A stretch of DNA of 64,000 bases from Pseudoips prasinana (Eukaryota > Arthropoda > Insecta > Lepidoptera > Nolidae): NCBI GenBank assembly GCA_951640165.1, contig OX621260.1, positions 24,322,001 to 24,386,000 on the forward strand, given 5' to 3'. Numbering within the stretch: position 1 is the first letter of the stretch; every line of letters begins with the position of its first letter. Position numbers and translations under genes: made by a program. This document shows, piece by piece, positions 1 through 10,232 of the stretch. The notes under the pieces were generated by a model. That model worked only from the letters and a program-made list of their open reading frames with translations. It ran no database searches and had not been told where the DNA came from.

Positions 1-532
1 AGCCTCAGAGCATTAAATTTAGATATCTGTGGTTAAAGTACCCAGAGAGATGCTACTGTTGCCTGTTCTCTGTAATGTATATCCTCAAGTCGACTTCAAA
101 GCCCTCCACGGGATAAAATGAGGTGGCGATATTCTATAACGTCAACCACAAGCAATTCGTATGGATGTTGCATGAAAAAAATCTTTTATCTGTATCTATG
201 TAGTTAGATACGTTGTTTTGTCGATTCTTTTTTTATTCGATTTGCTATGCTTATGCCGCCGAATAATTGCCACACAGTCGTAATAGTAAAATCAATATAA
301 ACTACAAATCAGTAGTCATGCAGTAGTATCAATTATTTATGCGGCAACACCAAGCGGCGACGATTGAAATGACAAGACAGACCGAATGGATCAGCACATT
401 GTTCTGGACCTCGCTACGAGTTGGCTGTATCTAAACAAGTGTGTCAATAGTTTATAGATATTGAAGAAGTAGTATATAACACGGAGTTTTATTACAATAC
501 TTAAAATAATTTGACGGGACTATTGTAGAGGT
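1..532. other. AT-rich stretch without a gene
   Basis: No coding signal seen. Around 55-135 there is a relic of a repeat segment (tctctgt... then cctccacgggat) that recurs better preserved at about 42475-42535 and 48100-48175, so it is probably a decayed LINE 3' region. The rest is unassigned. Confidence 0.4.
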
Positions 533-656
533 TGGTGCTTGCTTGCTTTTCACGCCGGAAGTCGAAAGATGAAAATGTCTGTTTAGTTATCTGGATTCCA
601 TATAACAAACTCTGCTTAGCTTGGGATCAGATGTGTAAATAATGTCCCAGGATATT
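533..656 (+). repeat. SINE4 copy, internally deleted
   Basis: Carries the cttttcacgccgg anticodon-arm region, the gtctgttta linker and the 3' part (ctctgcttagcttgggatca ... cccaggatatta) found in the fuller copy at 6243-6475. The tRNA-like 5' end and B box are mostly lost. Identified by comparison between copies in this window. Confidence 0.55.
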
Positions 657-1557
657 ATGAAATGAAATGAAATGAAAAACATTTAATTCAGCACAACACA
701 CAAGAAAATGAGGAGTACAAATATACAACACACAGTTCTACAAGACATAACATACCTAGATTTGAAGAAAATGCACACACAAATACGATTCTTGCATGTT
801 CTGCCGAAAGGGTCACCACCTCAGCACTAGCTAGGTGGGTTACACCTAGCGCTGGTTTTCAGTTGGCAACCCTGGAAGTCACGCACGGACGGGGGTAGTG
901 CTAGTACAATACTAAATGTTTATTTAATATAATAGATAACGAACGACGAAAGGCAAGCAATTACCAACCATGCCAACCGGCCCATTGCACTAATTAGATA
1001 CCTAATTTATTTTTATACTATAAATATAGATACTATAAATATAAACATATTTTTATACTAGTTCTTATTAAATGAGAATACTTACATAATATAATACATA
1101 AACTAATATTACTATTATATTACTATTATATTAATTGTAATTATAGGTACTTATTTCGTAAGCATCTTCAATTGTAGGAGATCTCCGCATTAATATTGGA
1201 TAGTTTAAATAGTTCAATACACCAAACAACATAATAAATAGTTCAGTGAAGTGAGTCCATATAAAAACCCTTGAGTTGGTTAAGCGTATATCCAAATTAA
1301 TGCAATGTTCATTAGATAATTAACAAGTTACACTGATATACAAATCACTATCCATTGCAGATCCCCATTTAATTCCCTTTGTATCTATAATATCGTCAAC
1401 CGCAGCTTTACCATCATGCAGTATGAATCCACCCGAATTTAGTATACCATAACAATTGTTAGATTAACTGATATTTACAATATAAATTTGTTATGTGATA
1501 TTAGTTTTGTTGAATATATTATTAGAATGGGTATAGGAATATTTATTTTATTAGCTG
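657..1557. other. AT-rich spacer with LINE-like tail
   Basis: Begins with a short (gaaat)n run followed by aacatttaattcagcac, similar to the (aaatg)n-headed block at 26989. This suggests the 3' end of a minus-strand retroelement. A gctagGTGGGTTACACCTAGC hairpin lies near 827-848. Beyond that I recognise nothing. Confidence 0.35.
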
Positions 1558-1765
1558 TGTGGTGACGGCATAGAATATCATCATCCCGCGGGGGGCGTAG
1601 AAATCTACCGAGGGAATACCTTCCAGAGAAAGGGACATCGGACCATCAAATTGCGATCGCCCACCCGTCTGCCAAGCGTGGAGATTATGGCATATCCCCT
1701 CATTATTTGGGGAGGCCTTTGTCCAGCAGTGGACGTAGTTTGGCTGACATGATGGCAGCGCATCA
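1558..1765 (+). repeat. LINE/SINE 3' end with RTE-type tail
   Basis: Contains gtggtgacggcatagaatat, a cgatcgcccacccgtctgcc block and the ending ggcctttgtccagcagtgga then ggctgacatgatg. The same order of blocks recurs at 35925-36135 (plus) and, inverted, at 41990-42540 and 47340-47470. The tail matches the 3' end of the RTE-like LINEs in this window. No coding capacity. Confidence 0.6.
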
Positions 1766-1882
1766 AGCTACCCCAATCTGTCAAAGTGCCCCAATTGAAA
1801 GAGAACCATGCTTTTGTGATAAAGATGAAAATGTATAAGAAATTTGACAGATTGGAGTAGCTGGATATGCTGGCGTCTGTAC
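1754..1882. mobile_element. MITE-A copy (Tc1/mariner-like, palindromic)
   Basis: Near-palindromic element with catcaagctaccccaatctg on the left and the inverse, cagattggagtagctggata, on the right, ending ggcgtctgtac. The left 12 bases of the terminal repeat are degraded. Seven related copies occur in the window. The inferred TA target and CAGACGCC terminus fit a Tc1/mariner-type non-autonomous element. Confidence 0.65.
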
Positions 1883-1892
1883 ATCATATTTC

Positions 1893-2120
1893 TTTTTTCG
1901 TAAGAAGGAACCTCAAAAATTTTATGAGTTTCAGTTCTAGGTATGGGGAACCCCCAAAACTTATTGGTATTTTTCTATTTATGTGTGAAAATCGATTCAC
2001 AAAATACATCTGCTTAAAAAAAAATAGCTGTGACACACGAATGGATCTACAGACAGACAGACATGACGAATTCATAAGGGTTCAGTTTTTGTCATTTGGC
2101 TACGGAACTCTAAAAAGGCA
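1893..2120 (-). mobile_element. MITE-B fragment
   Basis: On the minus strand this reads gttccgtagccaaatgac, an aacccttatgaattcgtcat block, the gtctgtctgt run and the gagtttcagttctaggtat region in inverse order. It corresponds to the 5' half of the full MITE-B copies at 6902-7485 and 39268-39882. The 3' half is missing. Confidence 0.6.
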
Positions 2121-2573
2121 AAGAAGACAATAGTACAGTATTAGGTAATACTCTATATTCATATTATCCAACCAAAAACGTGAGACCTTTCAATCGCTGC
2201 GGGCTAACCAACCGTTGTGTAACAATATTTGTTTTAAATATATTATATTGTTACTTGTGTCTACAGGTCTAGTTATTTGTTTGCCAGCGATATAAGGTAC
2301 ACAACCTAAGCATATTTGTAGTTGTGAACTAAAACAATAGCAACTTACCTAAGATTAGTTGAATTTAATTTGATTGTTGGCTAACCTAAATAAATAAATA
2401 AATTTGGTTCCGAAATTGTGTGTAACCATTTCATGTAATACCTATCAGTGAAGATATTCTACAAGAATCCAACCTAGTTACCTGTATCGCTGAAACGCGG
2501 GCGATCTTCTATCGGACGAGAGGCGTATAACGTAGAGCGACAGTTGCACGATAACATCATATTATATCATATG
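2121..2573. other. No recognisable feature
   Basis: AT-rich sequence with an (aaat)n run at about 2390-2404. I see no conserved coding, RNA or repeat signal. Confidence 0.4.
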
Positions 2574-2915
2574 CCTGCCTCGTTAGACTAGCGGTTCACC
2601 CGCAGAGAACGAGGTCCTGGGTTCAAATCCTGGGTCGGGCCAAAAGTGATTTTGGGACTTTTCTGTAAAAAGAAAAATTTCTCAGCATCAGCCCGAAGTC
2701 TGGGAGTTGGCGGTATTATACCCCCGTGCGTCGGAGAGCACGTAAAGCCGTCGGTCCTGTATCTGACCTCTTGCCGGTCGTTTCGCTAGTCGTCCCATCG
2801 GATCATGAGAGTGATGGAATAGAAAGTGCCCCTGTGTTTGCGCTACAATATGTCCACACTTATGCACTACAATATGTCCTGCGCAATTGGCTAATCTCCA
2901 TCGAGGACATCATCA
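2574..2915 (+). repeat. SINE2 copy (tRNA-Pro-like head)
   Basis: The head reads gcctcgttagactagcgg, then the B box ggttcaaatcc and tgggtcgggcc. The body has a conserved gggagttggcggtatta, the ctcggagagcacgtaaag region and ggatcatgagagtgatgg. The head resembles a tRNA-Pro, but the long constant body shows it is a SINE and not a tRNA gene. The usual gccgccgtggcc segment near the 3' end is deleted before gaggacatcatcat. Confidence 0.8.
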
Positions 2916-3120
2916 TATCAGCCACATTGTTTTATCCTGCCTGCACCCAGCGGCTTACCGCGACCCTTGCAAGATGTCAATCCACCTTGTAGGGGCCCTG
3001 CCCACGCTGCGTCTTCCGCTTGCCACCGGTTCTCGAGTGGCAACCACGAACCGGAAGTCCCAGAGTGGTTCTGCCCAATCGACCGTCGGTTGTACAAAAC
3101 GTCCCAAAAAAGTTATGACC
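2916..3120 (-). pseudogene. RTE-like LINE C-terminal fragment
   Basis: Translated on the minus strand it gives the GRRSVGRAPTRWIDIL-type tail that closes RTE-family reverse transcriptases, followed by degenerate sequence. It abuts the SINE2 copy and starts with the catcatatcagcc tail typical of the family. It is 5'-truncated and non-functional. Confidence 0.6.
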
Positions 3121-3265
3121 TCCTCATCCATCTCCACGTCAGTAACCCAGAGTCGAGGTTCGAATCCTAAAGGGGGACCTTTAGGCGTAGGTACTTGGTT
3201 TGTTGTTTTATTTGCGAAACTATTTGAACACACGCCCGTCCGGTGAAGTAAGGCAAGGCATTCTA

Positions 3266-3500
3266 GGGGACAATGTCACACAGATCATCCTAGCCCCAAA
3301 CTAAGCAGAGCTTGTACTATGGGTACCAGGCGATGATATAGATACTTATATAGATAGATAAATACTTAAATACATAGAAAACATCCATGACTCAGAAACA
3401 AATATTCGTGCTCATCACACAAATATTTGCACTTACCGGAATTCGAACCCAGGACCACCAGCTTCGTAGGCAGGAGCACTACCAACTAGGCTGCGGTGAC
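3266..3500 (-). repeat. SINE1 copy
   Basis: tRNA-derived SINE in reverse orientation: B box ggaattcgaacc (inverse), gcttcgtaggcaggagcact, then the tRNA start at gcggtgac. The body has the tcatgactcagaaacaaata region and the end gggacaatgtcacacagatc. One of 11 copies in the window. Confidence 0.85.
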
Positions 3501-3714
3501 CGTCATCTAGGTTATCATTGGCATTGGCATGGCATTCTAGGTTAACTGTAAATGTCATGTTAAAAAAACAAAGTGTGCTTTTGACCACAAGACTGCAGTC
3601 AAATTAGATATATGAAACGTAACCTTTCTCTCTTGTCTATATTCTATCTTCACTAACTCATATCTCCCACTCAATATCCGTTCGCCCCGCCCAATCAATA
3701 GAGTTAAAGAATAG

Positions 3715-3795
3715 AGGGTGCAATTTTGTTTTTAGTGCGGGCATCGACACAAAGTGACGAAGCGAGTGTCTTAATAGCTGCGCCACACGTGCATT
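3715..3795 (-). repeat. SINE3 head fragment
   Basis: Ends with agctgcgccacacgtgca, the inverse of the SINE3 tRNA head (tgtggcgcagc). A degenerate part of the body lies before it. Fuller copies are at 13654 and 47495-48075. Confidence 0.5.
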
Positions 3796-3819
3796 TATAT
3801 CGATAATATAACATGTATT

Positions 3820-4060
3820 CACCGTAGCCTAGTTGGTAGTGCTCCTGCCTACGAAGCTGGTGGTCTGGGTTCGAATCCCGGTAAGTGCAAATATTTATGT
3901 GATGAGCACGAATATTTGTTTCTGAGTCATGGATGTTTTCTATGTATTTAAGTATTTATCTATCAATATAAGTATGTATATCGTCGCCTGGTACCCATAG
4001 TACAAGCTTTGCTTAGTTTGGGGCTAGGATGATCTGTGTGACATTGTCCCTAGATATTAT
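3820..4060 (+). repeat. SINE1 copy
   Basis: Starts caccgtagcctagttggtag (A-box-like tagcctagttgg), with B box ggttcgaatcc, tgagcacgaatatttg, gttttctatgtatttaag, the tggtacccatagtacaagc region and the end gtgacattgtccctagatat, followed by an att-rich tail. Confidence 0.85.
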
Positions 4061-4744
4061 ATTATTATATATTACACAATACAATATAGAATGCAGTTTT
4101 CTTCTCTCAATTGAAATTGAAGTGATATTTATTTACCAAGATCTCAATACTGCAGATGTTGCGGAGCAACTTAATGAAAGCATTCCAGGCGATACGTCTC
4201 GGGGAATAGTTCCATTTTCTAAGCATAGTTATGAATTAGAGCCAATTCAAGTTTATTTTAGCTCCAGCCTGGAGTCTATAGTGGTACGTAGTTTCATTAC
4301 GAAGCAGACGAATACTTGGCATACCTAAACTACCTTGTAACAAATGTGCTCTAAAATGAACATTCTTTTTCTCTCATATAGAGTCGGATGCAGTAATAAG
4401 CGTTTGTACCATTGGTGACTTATACGATGAACTAACTGTAAGGTCCTTGGGATGTTCTGTAACTTCAATGGCTTTTTCTTTTTAGTAAACAGTGGAGTTA
4501 ACCAATTGCAACACTTACACCTTGCCGGACATTTAGAAACCTTAATACCCCTTTATTGAAAGACTGTCTTATTGCTATTTTTAAATTACTTATAAGTACC
4601 ATTAAGGTAAGTAATACTGAATACCATGGGAGATTTGATAACGAACTTCATTAAATTCATCAAGTCCGTTTAGGCGAAAGAGCATTGATTTAAAGAAGCC
4701 AGCAGTTTTTCACTAGATAAGTTCTTAGTATAAGATTTTCAAGA
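4061..4744. other. No recognisable gene
   Basis: Short frames here have no domain, and the codon pattern looks random. No repeat shared with the rest of the window is seen, apart from the att-rich SINE tail at the start. Confidence 0.4.
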
Positions 4745-4890
4745 CTAAAGGATACACCAGGTAGTCAACTCGCATGCCAAGCGAGGTGACTAAGGCAAAC
4801 CCCTACAAATGGGAACGTTATAGAAACCTTTGGAGAAGGTATATGTCCAGCAGTGGACGATATCAGACTGATGATGATGATGATTATGAT
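4745..4890 (+). repeat. Repeat with RTE-type 3' tail
   Basis: Contains gtagtcaactcgcatgccaa, tataggaacctttggag-like sequence, atatgtccagcagtggacga and a (gat)n tail. The inverted counterpart is at 16640-16860. Probably a SINE or truncated LINE that uses the RTE 3' end. Confidence 0.55.
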
Positions 4891-5369
4891 TATTTTTGAG
4901 GCTTGTCAATGGCTCCCGATTGAGTATACTTTTGCAAAACTAATTTCAATTTATTTATTGCATTCATGGGTTTACATAGGTCTTAACAATAGAGTAGGTA
5001 CAGTAACAGAATATTTTGTCATTTTAAACATTTAAGGGAGGTAGTATGATACAGATATTATTGGTTTAATAGACGGATTTCATTCCATCTTACGCAAGGG
5101 ACTGACCTCATTGATAACCAGAATACGAGGCAGCTCTAACAGCATCCTGAAAGTCATTACATACAAACAAGATTCCAATATCTTAAAAGCTTATGTTCGC
5201 GCTCAATTAAGATAGTACTTTCTAATTTTATGGAATCCTTTTATGTATGGACTTTGTCTGAAATAAAGATTTATTATTATTCCAAATTATTTATTTATTT
5301 TTCTTATTTTTAACATATTTATATCTATAAAATTGATACAAAAAAGAAAACAATAATATATATATAAAT
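4891..5369. other. No recognisable gene
   Basis: AT-rich. A short block near 5090-5280 (acctcattgataaccagaat ... ctgaaataaagatttattat) resembles a retroelement 3' end with aataaa and an att tail. No coding domain seen. Confidence 0.35.
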
Positions 5370-5832
5370 ACGAAAAAAAAAACTTCTTCCAGCGGCGAGG
5401 TTTGACGCCCTAGGCCGCCGGTGGTCAAGGCGACAGAGTAAGGAACCTCCTTACAATGCATGTCGTGACTCTTGACCCAGTGATGTAGCGAAAGCCTCTT
5501 AAGATTTTGGTCGAGGCTCTTCGCTATGAGACCGTTTACGGAGACGACTGTCGGGGCAATTATTGTTGAGTACACATCCCACATGGCGGTAACCTCGTGA
5601 ACCAAATCTAAGTATTTTGATAACTTGTCAGTCTCAGCTCTTACGACTTACTCGGCTTTACGTCAAACGGGACAATGATAGGTATCAACAATAAATGCCC
5701 GGCGCTCCAACCGGTCTACCAAAACGATATCAGGCTAATTGGCAACAATAGTCCTGTCTGTAATGATAGACCGCACCCAGTAGAGCTTGGCACAACCGCT
5801 TTCGAGAACTGGTTCCGGTACGTACATGTATT
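5370..5832 (-). pseudogene. LINE C-terminal nuclease-like fragment, broken
   Basis: The minus-strand translation shows LYWVRSIITDRTIVAN, a stop, PDIVLVDRLERRAFIVD, further stops, then KYLDLVHEVTAMWDVYS and PTVVSVNGLIAKSLDQNLKR. This is the conserved C-terminal block of a LINE group common in insects. The PD...D spacing resembles a PD-(D/E)XK restriction-like nuclease, but that assignment is inference. At least three in-frame stops (one just before PDIV, and two on either side of RKAE) and a degenerate end show that it is dead. No 5' reverse-transcriptase part is present. Confidence 0.65.
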
Positions 5833-6242
5833 ATTATTAATTGTCATGATGTGTGATGTCAGGTATAACTATAAGAAAAGAGAAAAAAATTGTATTATTC
5901 ACATTACTAATTGAATTTGTTAATTCATTTATCAGCGATTGTAACGCTACAGTAAGCGAGCAGACATTGTACAAAACAACTTAGAGAAGGTCACAACTAA
6001 CAATATGAAGAACAAATAAAATGTTACTTACACAAAATTTACAATAACTAGTAGAAGTTAGTGGAAAAGTTTTCATTGCTTTCCAACTTAGTTTTATAAC
6101 CAATGTTATTTTCAACGATTCCCACATTGATGTTTTACAGTCTCCAACTTTGTGGTTCTTCAGTTACTTAGATGGCAAACATAGGTACACGCTATCGGTC
6201 GATAAGTTTTAAGTAGCTATCAAGTAATCCTCGTAAATAATG
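5833..6242. other. No recognisable feature
   Basis: AT-rich sequence without coding, RNA or shared-repeat signal that I can identify. Confidence 0.4.
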
Positions 6243-6475
6243 TGACGGGCCGATTGGCGTAGTTGGTAAATGCTTGCCTTTCACGCCGCAGGTGTATGGG
6301 TTTGATTCGCACCCAGGAGAGATATTTGTGGGTATGAATGTCTGTTTGTCCTGAGTCTACAAAAGAAAAGTAGTATATGTAATATATCAGTTATCTGGTT
6401 ACCATAGTACAAGCTCTGCTTAGGTTGGGATCAGATGGCCGTGTGTGAATAATTTCCCAGGATATTATTTATTAT
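6243..6475 (+). repeat. SINE4 copy
   Basis: Reads gggccgattggcgtagttgg (A-box-like), tgcctttcacgccgcaggt, a B-box-like ggtttgattcg, then gtctgtttgtcctgagtcta, ccatagtacaagctctgctt and a cccaggatattatttat end. The part around the ccatagtacaagct motif is shared with SINE1, so the two families have related 3' bodies. Confidence 0.75.
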
Positions 6476-6810
6476 ATGTGCCCTTTACCGCATTTATCAC
6501 GGGGAGTGTTCATTGGAATTGTTCCAGCCGCTGGATTCTGTCACGGAACCTCTCATCAAAAGTGGAAATTTCATCCTTATCCCTGGATGAACGATCATCT
6601 TCCACCGTGTGTTTCACAAGAAACTTTTTACCGCGCACTGTCACTGTGGAATCAACTAACGGTGGAGGTATTACCGATCTGGTTAGACATGGCAACCTTC
6701 TAAAAGCGAGCCTATTCCTTTCATAAAGGCCGGCAACGCACTTGCGGTTTCTCTGGTGTTGCGATTGTCTATGGGCGGCGGTGATCACTTATCATAAGGT
6801 AACCCACTTG
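6476..6810 (+). pseudogene. LINE 3' end (coda) fragment
   Basis: A degraded coding end. WKFHPYPWMNDHLPPCVSQE and LWNQLTVEVLPIW are visible, then a stop before KRAYSF and a GRQRTCG-like ending, followed by gtctatgggcggcggtgatc. A parallel copy lies at 33592-33965. This resembles the C-terminal coda of a CR1/jockey-type LINE (family level uncertain). Confidence 0.55.
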
Positions 6811-6901
6811 CGTGGTGACGGCGGCAAATTTCTTACGACTTAACATAAAGATAACGTAGTGTTACTTAGTGGAACTATTAATTTTCTAACACCTCCTTTT
6901 T

Positions 6902-7485
6902 AGGGTTCCGTAGCCAAATGGCAGAAAACGGAACCCTTATAGATTCGTCATGTCTGTCTGTCTGTCCGTCTGTATGTCACAGCCACTTATTTCCGAAACT
7001 ATAAGAGCTGTACTACCGAAACTTGGTAAATAGATGTATTCTGTAAACCGCATTAAGATTTTTACACAAAAATAGAAAAAGAACAATTATTTTGGGGGGT
7101 CGCCATACATAGAACTGAAACTCATTTTTTTTTATCGAACCCGTACATGTGGGGTATCTATGGATAGATCTTCAAAAATGATATTGAGGTTCCTAATATC
7201 ATTTTTTTCTAAACTGAATAGTTTGCGCGAGAGACACTTCCAAAGTGGTAAAATGAGTGTCCCCCCCCTCTAACTTCTAAAATAAGAGAATGATAAAACT
7301 AAAAAAAATATATGATGTACATTACCATAGAAACTAACAACGAAAATTGGTTTGAATGAGATCTAGCAAGTAGTTTTTTTTTAATACGTCATATACCGCA
7401 ATTTGCTTTCATTTAATCAACTGAAATACTTGCTGCTACGGAACCCTTCATGTGCGAGTCTGACTCGCACTTGGCCGGCTTTTTA
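6902..7485 (+). mobile_element. MITE-B, full-length copy
   Basis: Starts agggttccgtagccaaatgg and ends tgctgctacggaaccc... gagtctgactcgcacttggc then a T run. The ggttccgtagc start and gctacggaacc near the end are inverse of each other. A gcgagtctgactcgc hairpin precedes the terminal T stretch. No coding capacity. About 580 bp; second full copy at 39268-39882. Confidence 0.7.
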
Positions 7486-7599
7486 TTCATTGAAAATAAA
7501 GCATGTCATTCGGTAATAGTGTAACTGTTTATCTGTAAAAAAAATTTCAAAATTAGTCCTGTAGTTTGTTGTAAATTAGTGTATACATGTATGTGTGTG

Positions 7600-7745
7600 T
7601 GTGTCGGTTTTTGAGGCGCTCATAGCCAATTGTACTAACTGGCCGTAAGTGTCAAGGTAAAAAGCACCTAGGCACGCGGTCAATACATAGATGGGTGACC
7701 GACGAAGAAGGTTAATTATTGAGCGTCTATGCGCTTCAGAGGGTA
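7600..7745 (+). repeat. 5S rRNA-like segment, probable SINE relic
   Basis: The block aaaagcacctaggcacgcgg followed by tcaatacatagatgggtgac lines up with the internal control region of eukaryotic 5S rRNA: an AAGCA...GGC A-box part and a TAGATGGGTGACCG C-box part. The flanks do not match 5S, so this is a derived sequence, perhaps a 5S-headed SINE, rather than a 5S gene. Alignment made by eye. Confidence 0.45.
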
Positions 7746-8524
7746 CGTTCGCCAGAGCTCATTGGGGTGGGGGAAAGGGTCAGCAACACAAAAAAAAATG
7801 TTAAGCTATCGGTCACGGCTCTTGATGACGCGATGCAAGAGGCCTACTGGTCCTCTTGCACAACTCTGAAATCAGGTTTACCATAAAGACGAAATAAGTG
7901 TAATTAAGGGTAATACAGCTATGATATTCTAACCTATCTCACGGGAAAACTGAAAATTAACTAGTAAATCAAAATCATTGGTAAGTAATGTGCCAAGAAA
8001 TAATATAATTCGACCCCAACCCAAGACGTTTTGTCACTTAAATTAAAGAAGTTTTGTAGGAAGCCCTGCAACACAATTTATTCCGTTAAAATATTACATT
8101 TGTGTGGAATCGTCAATTTTTTACCCTACCGTGCAGTGCATGACTTGGCAGCTACTGAGACACACTGCCAGAAAACTCAGTAGGAATCCTTTTTTAAAAT
8201 ATTTATTTCTTACATAAAATTACATTGTATTTAAATGTGTTAATTTAGAGCGACTCAATCCCAAGCTGTTTTGTCACTTAAATAATCAGAAGTTTTGTAG
8301 TAAGCTGTATTTAAAATCAATCAAAAATCAAAGCAAAAGCTTCTCATCGTAGTAACTTCACGTACACAATAGAATTATTTCAACAGCACAGAAAAGTTCA
8401 TACATGACACACGGCGATTTTTCCAATTTCAGTTGCATTCCACCGGTGAATTGGACGCGTCCGACGAATCGAAAAGGCTTGTTGAAAATTTACATACGCT
8501 GGTAAAATGGATATATACGTGTAT
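7746..8524. other. Spacer with an internal direct repeat
   Basis: The start (about 7750-7790) shares agagctcattggggtggggg with the blocks at 38280 and 45765. Two similar segments of about 60 bp, at 8011-8075 and 8251-8312 (both with aag.cgttttgtcacttaaat and aagttttgtag), form a direct repeat. No gene seen. Confidence 0.45.
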
Positions 8525-8666
8525 GTACAGACGCTAGCACATCCATCTACTCCAACCTGTCAAATTTCTTTTATAGATTTTCAACTTTATCACATAAGTA
8601 TAAGGTTCACTTTCAATTCGGGAAATTTGACAGATTGGGGTAGCTTGATGTGCTGGCGCCTATGCC
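8525..8666. mobile_element. MITE-A copy
   Basis: Starts gtacagacgctagcacatcc and ends gcttgatgtgctggcgcct, the mutated inverse. The middle contains aacctgtcaaatttctttt and the inverse aaatttgacagattgggg. Confidence 0.7.
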
Positions 8667-8857
8667 TAGATAAGGGCAATCAAGTCGACGCTAACACCGA
8701 CGAACACCGTCTACTTATTTACATAAAGCTTTTGCAAATAAACAAAAGCTGTGTTTGCTTACTATTTACCGAATCTCCTGTTACAAATAGAGGAGTGTTA
8801 TTAGTTCTGTGTCACTGTGTTTGTGTTTTTCGCGTTATAATAGCTCCCAATAGCATT

Positions 8858-9276
8858 TAATCCATAGTTTCTTAAAGTGGGGTCCACGGACCCCCTAGGT
8901 GTCCATAGCATGGGTATCAGGGTTCCACGGTTAGATAGTTAACTCTTAACATATTTATTAGTTACTATTGTACTAAACACAGTATTTCCCATCAAAGCCA
9001 CTAACTTGTAAAATCCGATAACGGCTTGTGCAATTCATGCCGAAACGTCGGGTTAACCAAAAAGGTAATGATTTTCTTTAAATTGTAATCGCGCTCATAA
9101 CCCGTGTCCATAATATATGATAATATGTCTGATCGCGAAAGTTTAGAATACCAATAAAAGTGTATTTTTTTAAATTATTACTTGTTTTCTTCTGCTGTAA
9201 TATTCTTTGACAGGGGTCCATGGGATTGTTTCAATTGTGGAAGTAGTCAGTGACCACAAAAAATTTGAGATATCCT
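8858..9276. mobile_element. Decayed element with ggggtccacggacccc palindrome
   Basis: A perfect palindrome ggggtccacggacccc at about 8880-8895 and a related ggggtccatggg near 9212 suggest a non-autonomous hAT-like element; this is a guess from resemblance. Inside, near 9016-9052, ccgataacggc and gccgaaacgtcggg recall the core of hammerhead ribozymes carried by Penelope-like elements. The core has changes at conserved sites, so activity is doubtful. Confidence 0.3.
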
Positions 9277-9508
9277 GGGGCTCTACCGGCTAAGTCGCCG
9301 AACATCGCTTTGTTGAATGGCGTTCAAATAAATAAAGGTTCAAAATTACTGAATCAATCGTTAAATCGGCTTCAATCAATTTCGGACCATTTATGACGTC
9401 ACATGTGCTCATGGAAGCCGATTTAAAGATTGTTTAAGTCATTTTAACCTTTATTTATTTGAACGCCATTAACAACTCGACGTTCGGCGACTTAGCCGGT
9501 AGAGCCCC
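9277..9508. mobile_element. Foldback MITE with ~95-bp inverted repeats
   Basis: The left arm starts ggggctctaccggctaagtc and the right arm is its inverse, ending gacttagccggtagagcccc. The arms remain similar inward through ggcgttcaaataaataaagg and the cggcttc junction, leaving a central loop of about 40 bp. No coding capacity and no clear target duplication. Confidence 0.7.
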
Positions 9509-10232
9509 TGATTTAATCCCAGATTTCACGGGTAGCATGGGCTCTACTTTACCTACTCTAATATCAGACATCTTTCAAATGAATTATATAAATTTAAGTG
9601 CGGGTAGGAATCGAATCCACGACCCACTAGGTATCCGCCCCTCCCCCCCCCCTGGAGTTACATAACATGTGTTAACACTGCCAGAGAATATCCTGGGGAT
9701 CTGTAGTACAGGCTTACCTAGTTCAGACACCAGTAATAGTACAATGTGCGGCCTTAACACAAAGTGTGATCTCTTCCAGGCAACCTATGTAGTGACAGGA
9801 CAAGTACAAATTAATAAACAAATAATAATAAAATAGTTTATTTCTCTCTTCAAAGTTTATACAATGTACTTTTAGTTAGGAACAATTACCCATATACATG
9901 AAAACTTTTGAGAGAGCTGGAGTTCGTACTAGGCTCGAGACCTGTATGACAAATCTCCAGGCTCCCCCTTCTTGTCGATCTAGTTTTTGTCATATACAAA
10001 TAGTAATATAAAAGTAAACCAAGTCACAAATGAAACACGTCGAGAGTTTAAACAAGAATAAAAATAAAAAATTAAATAAAAGGGTGGTGTGTCTGTGAGG
10101 GTGTGTGCATGTGTGTAAGAGGGCGTGTTGAGCTTATTTAAGAATGACAAGAAATGAAAAAATTACTATATTATAAAGTACTATTGTTTTGTATTGTTTC
10201 TTTAGGTGTACAATAAAGATAAAGATACTATA
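9509..10232. other. Spacer with SINE and LINE 3' relics
   Basis: Around 9600-9650 a B-box-like inverse ggaatcgaatccacgac indicates a minus-strand tRNA-SINE piece. From about 9820, aataataataaaatagttta ttt begins what looks like the tail of a minus-strand LINE. No domain is readable. Confidence 0.4.

Noticed and set aside
2887..3246. A 119-codon plus-strand frame
   Set aside because: Overlaps a SINE2 end and an inverse RTE fragment; no independent coding signal.
3820..3895. Functional tRNA gene (A and B boxes present)
   Set aside because: The same head is always followed by a constant non-tRNA body in 11 copies, so it is a SINE.
7600..7745. True 5S rRNA gene
   Set aside because: Only the internal control region matches; the 5' and 3' thirds do not.
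8507..8860. A 117-codon plus-strand frame
   Set aside because: Starts within a MITE-A copy and has no domain.
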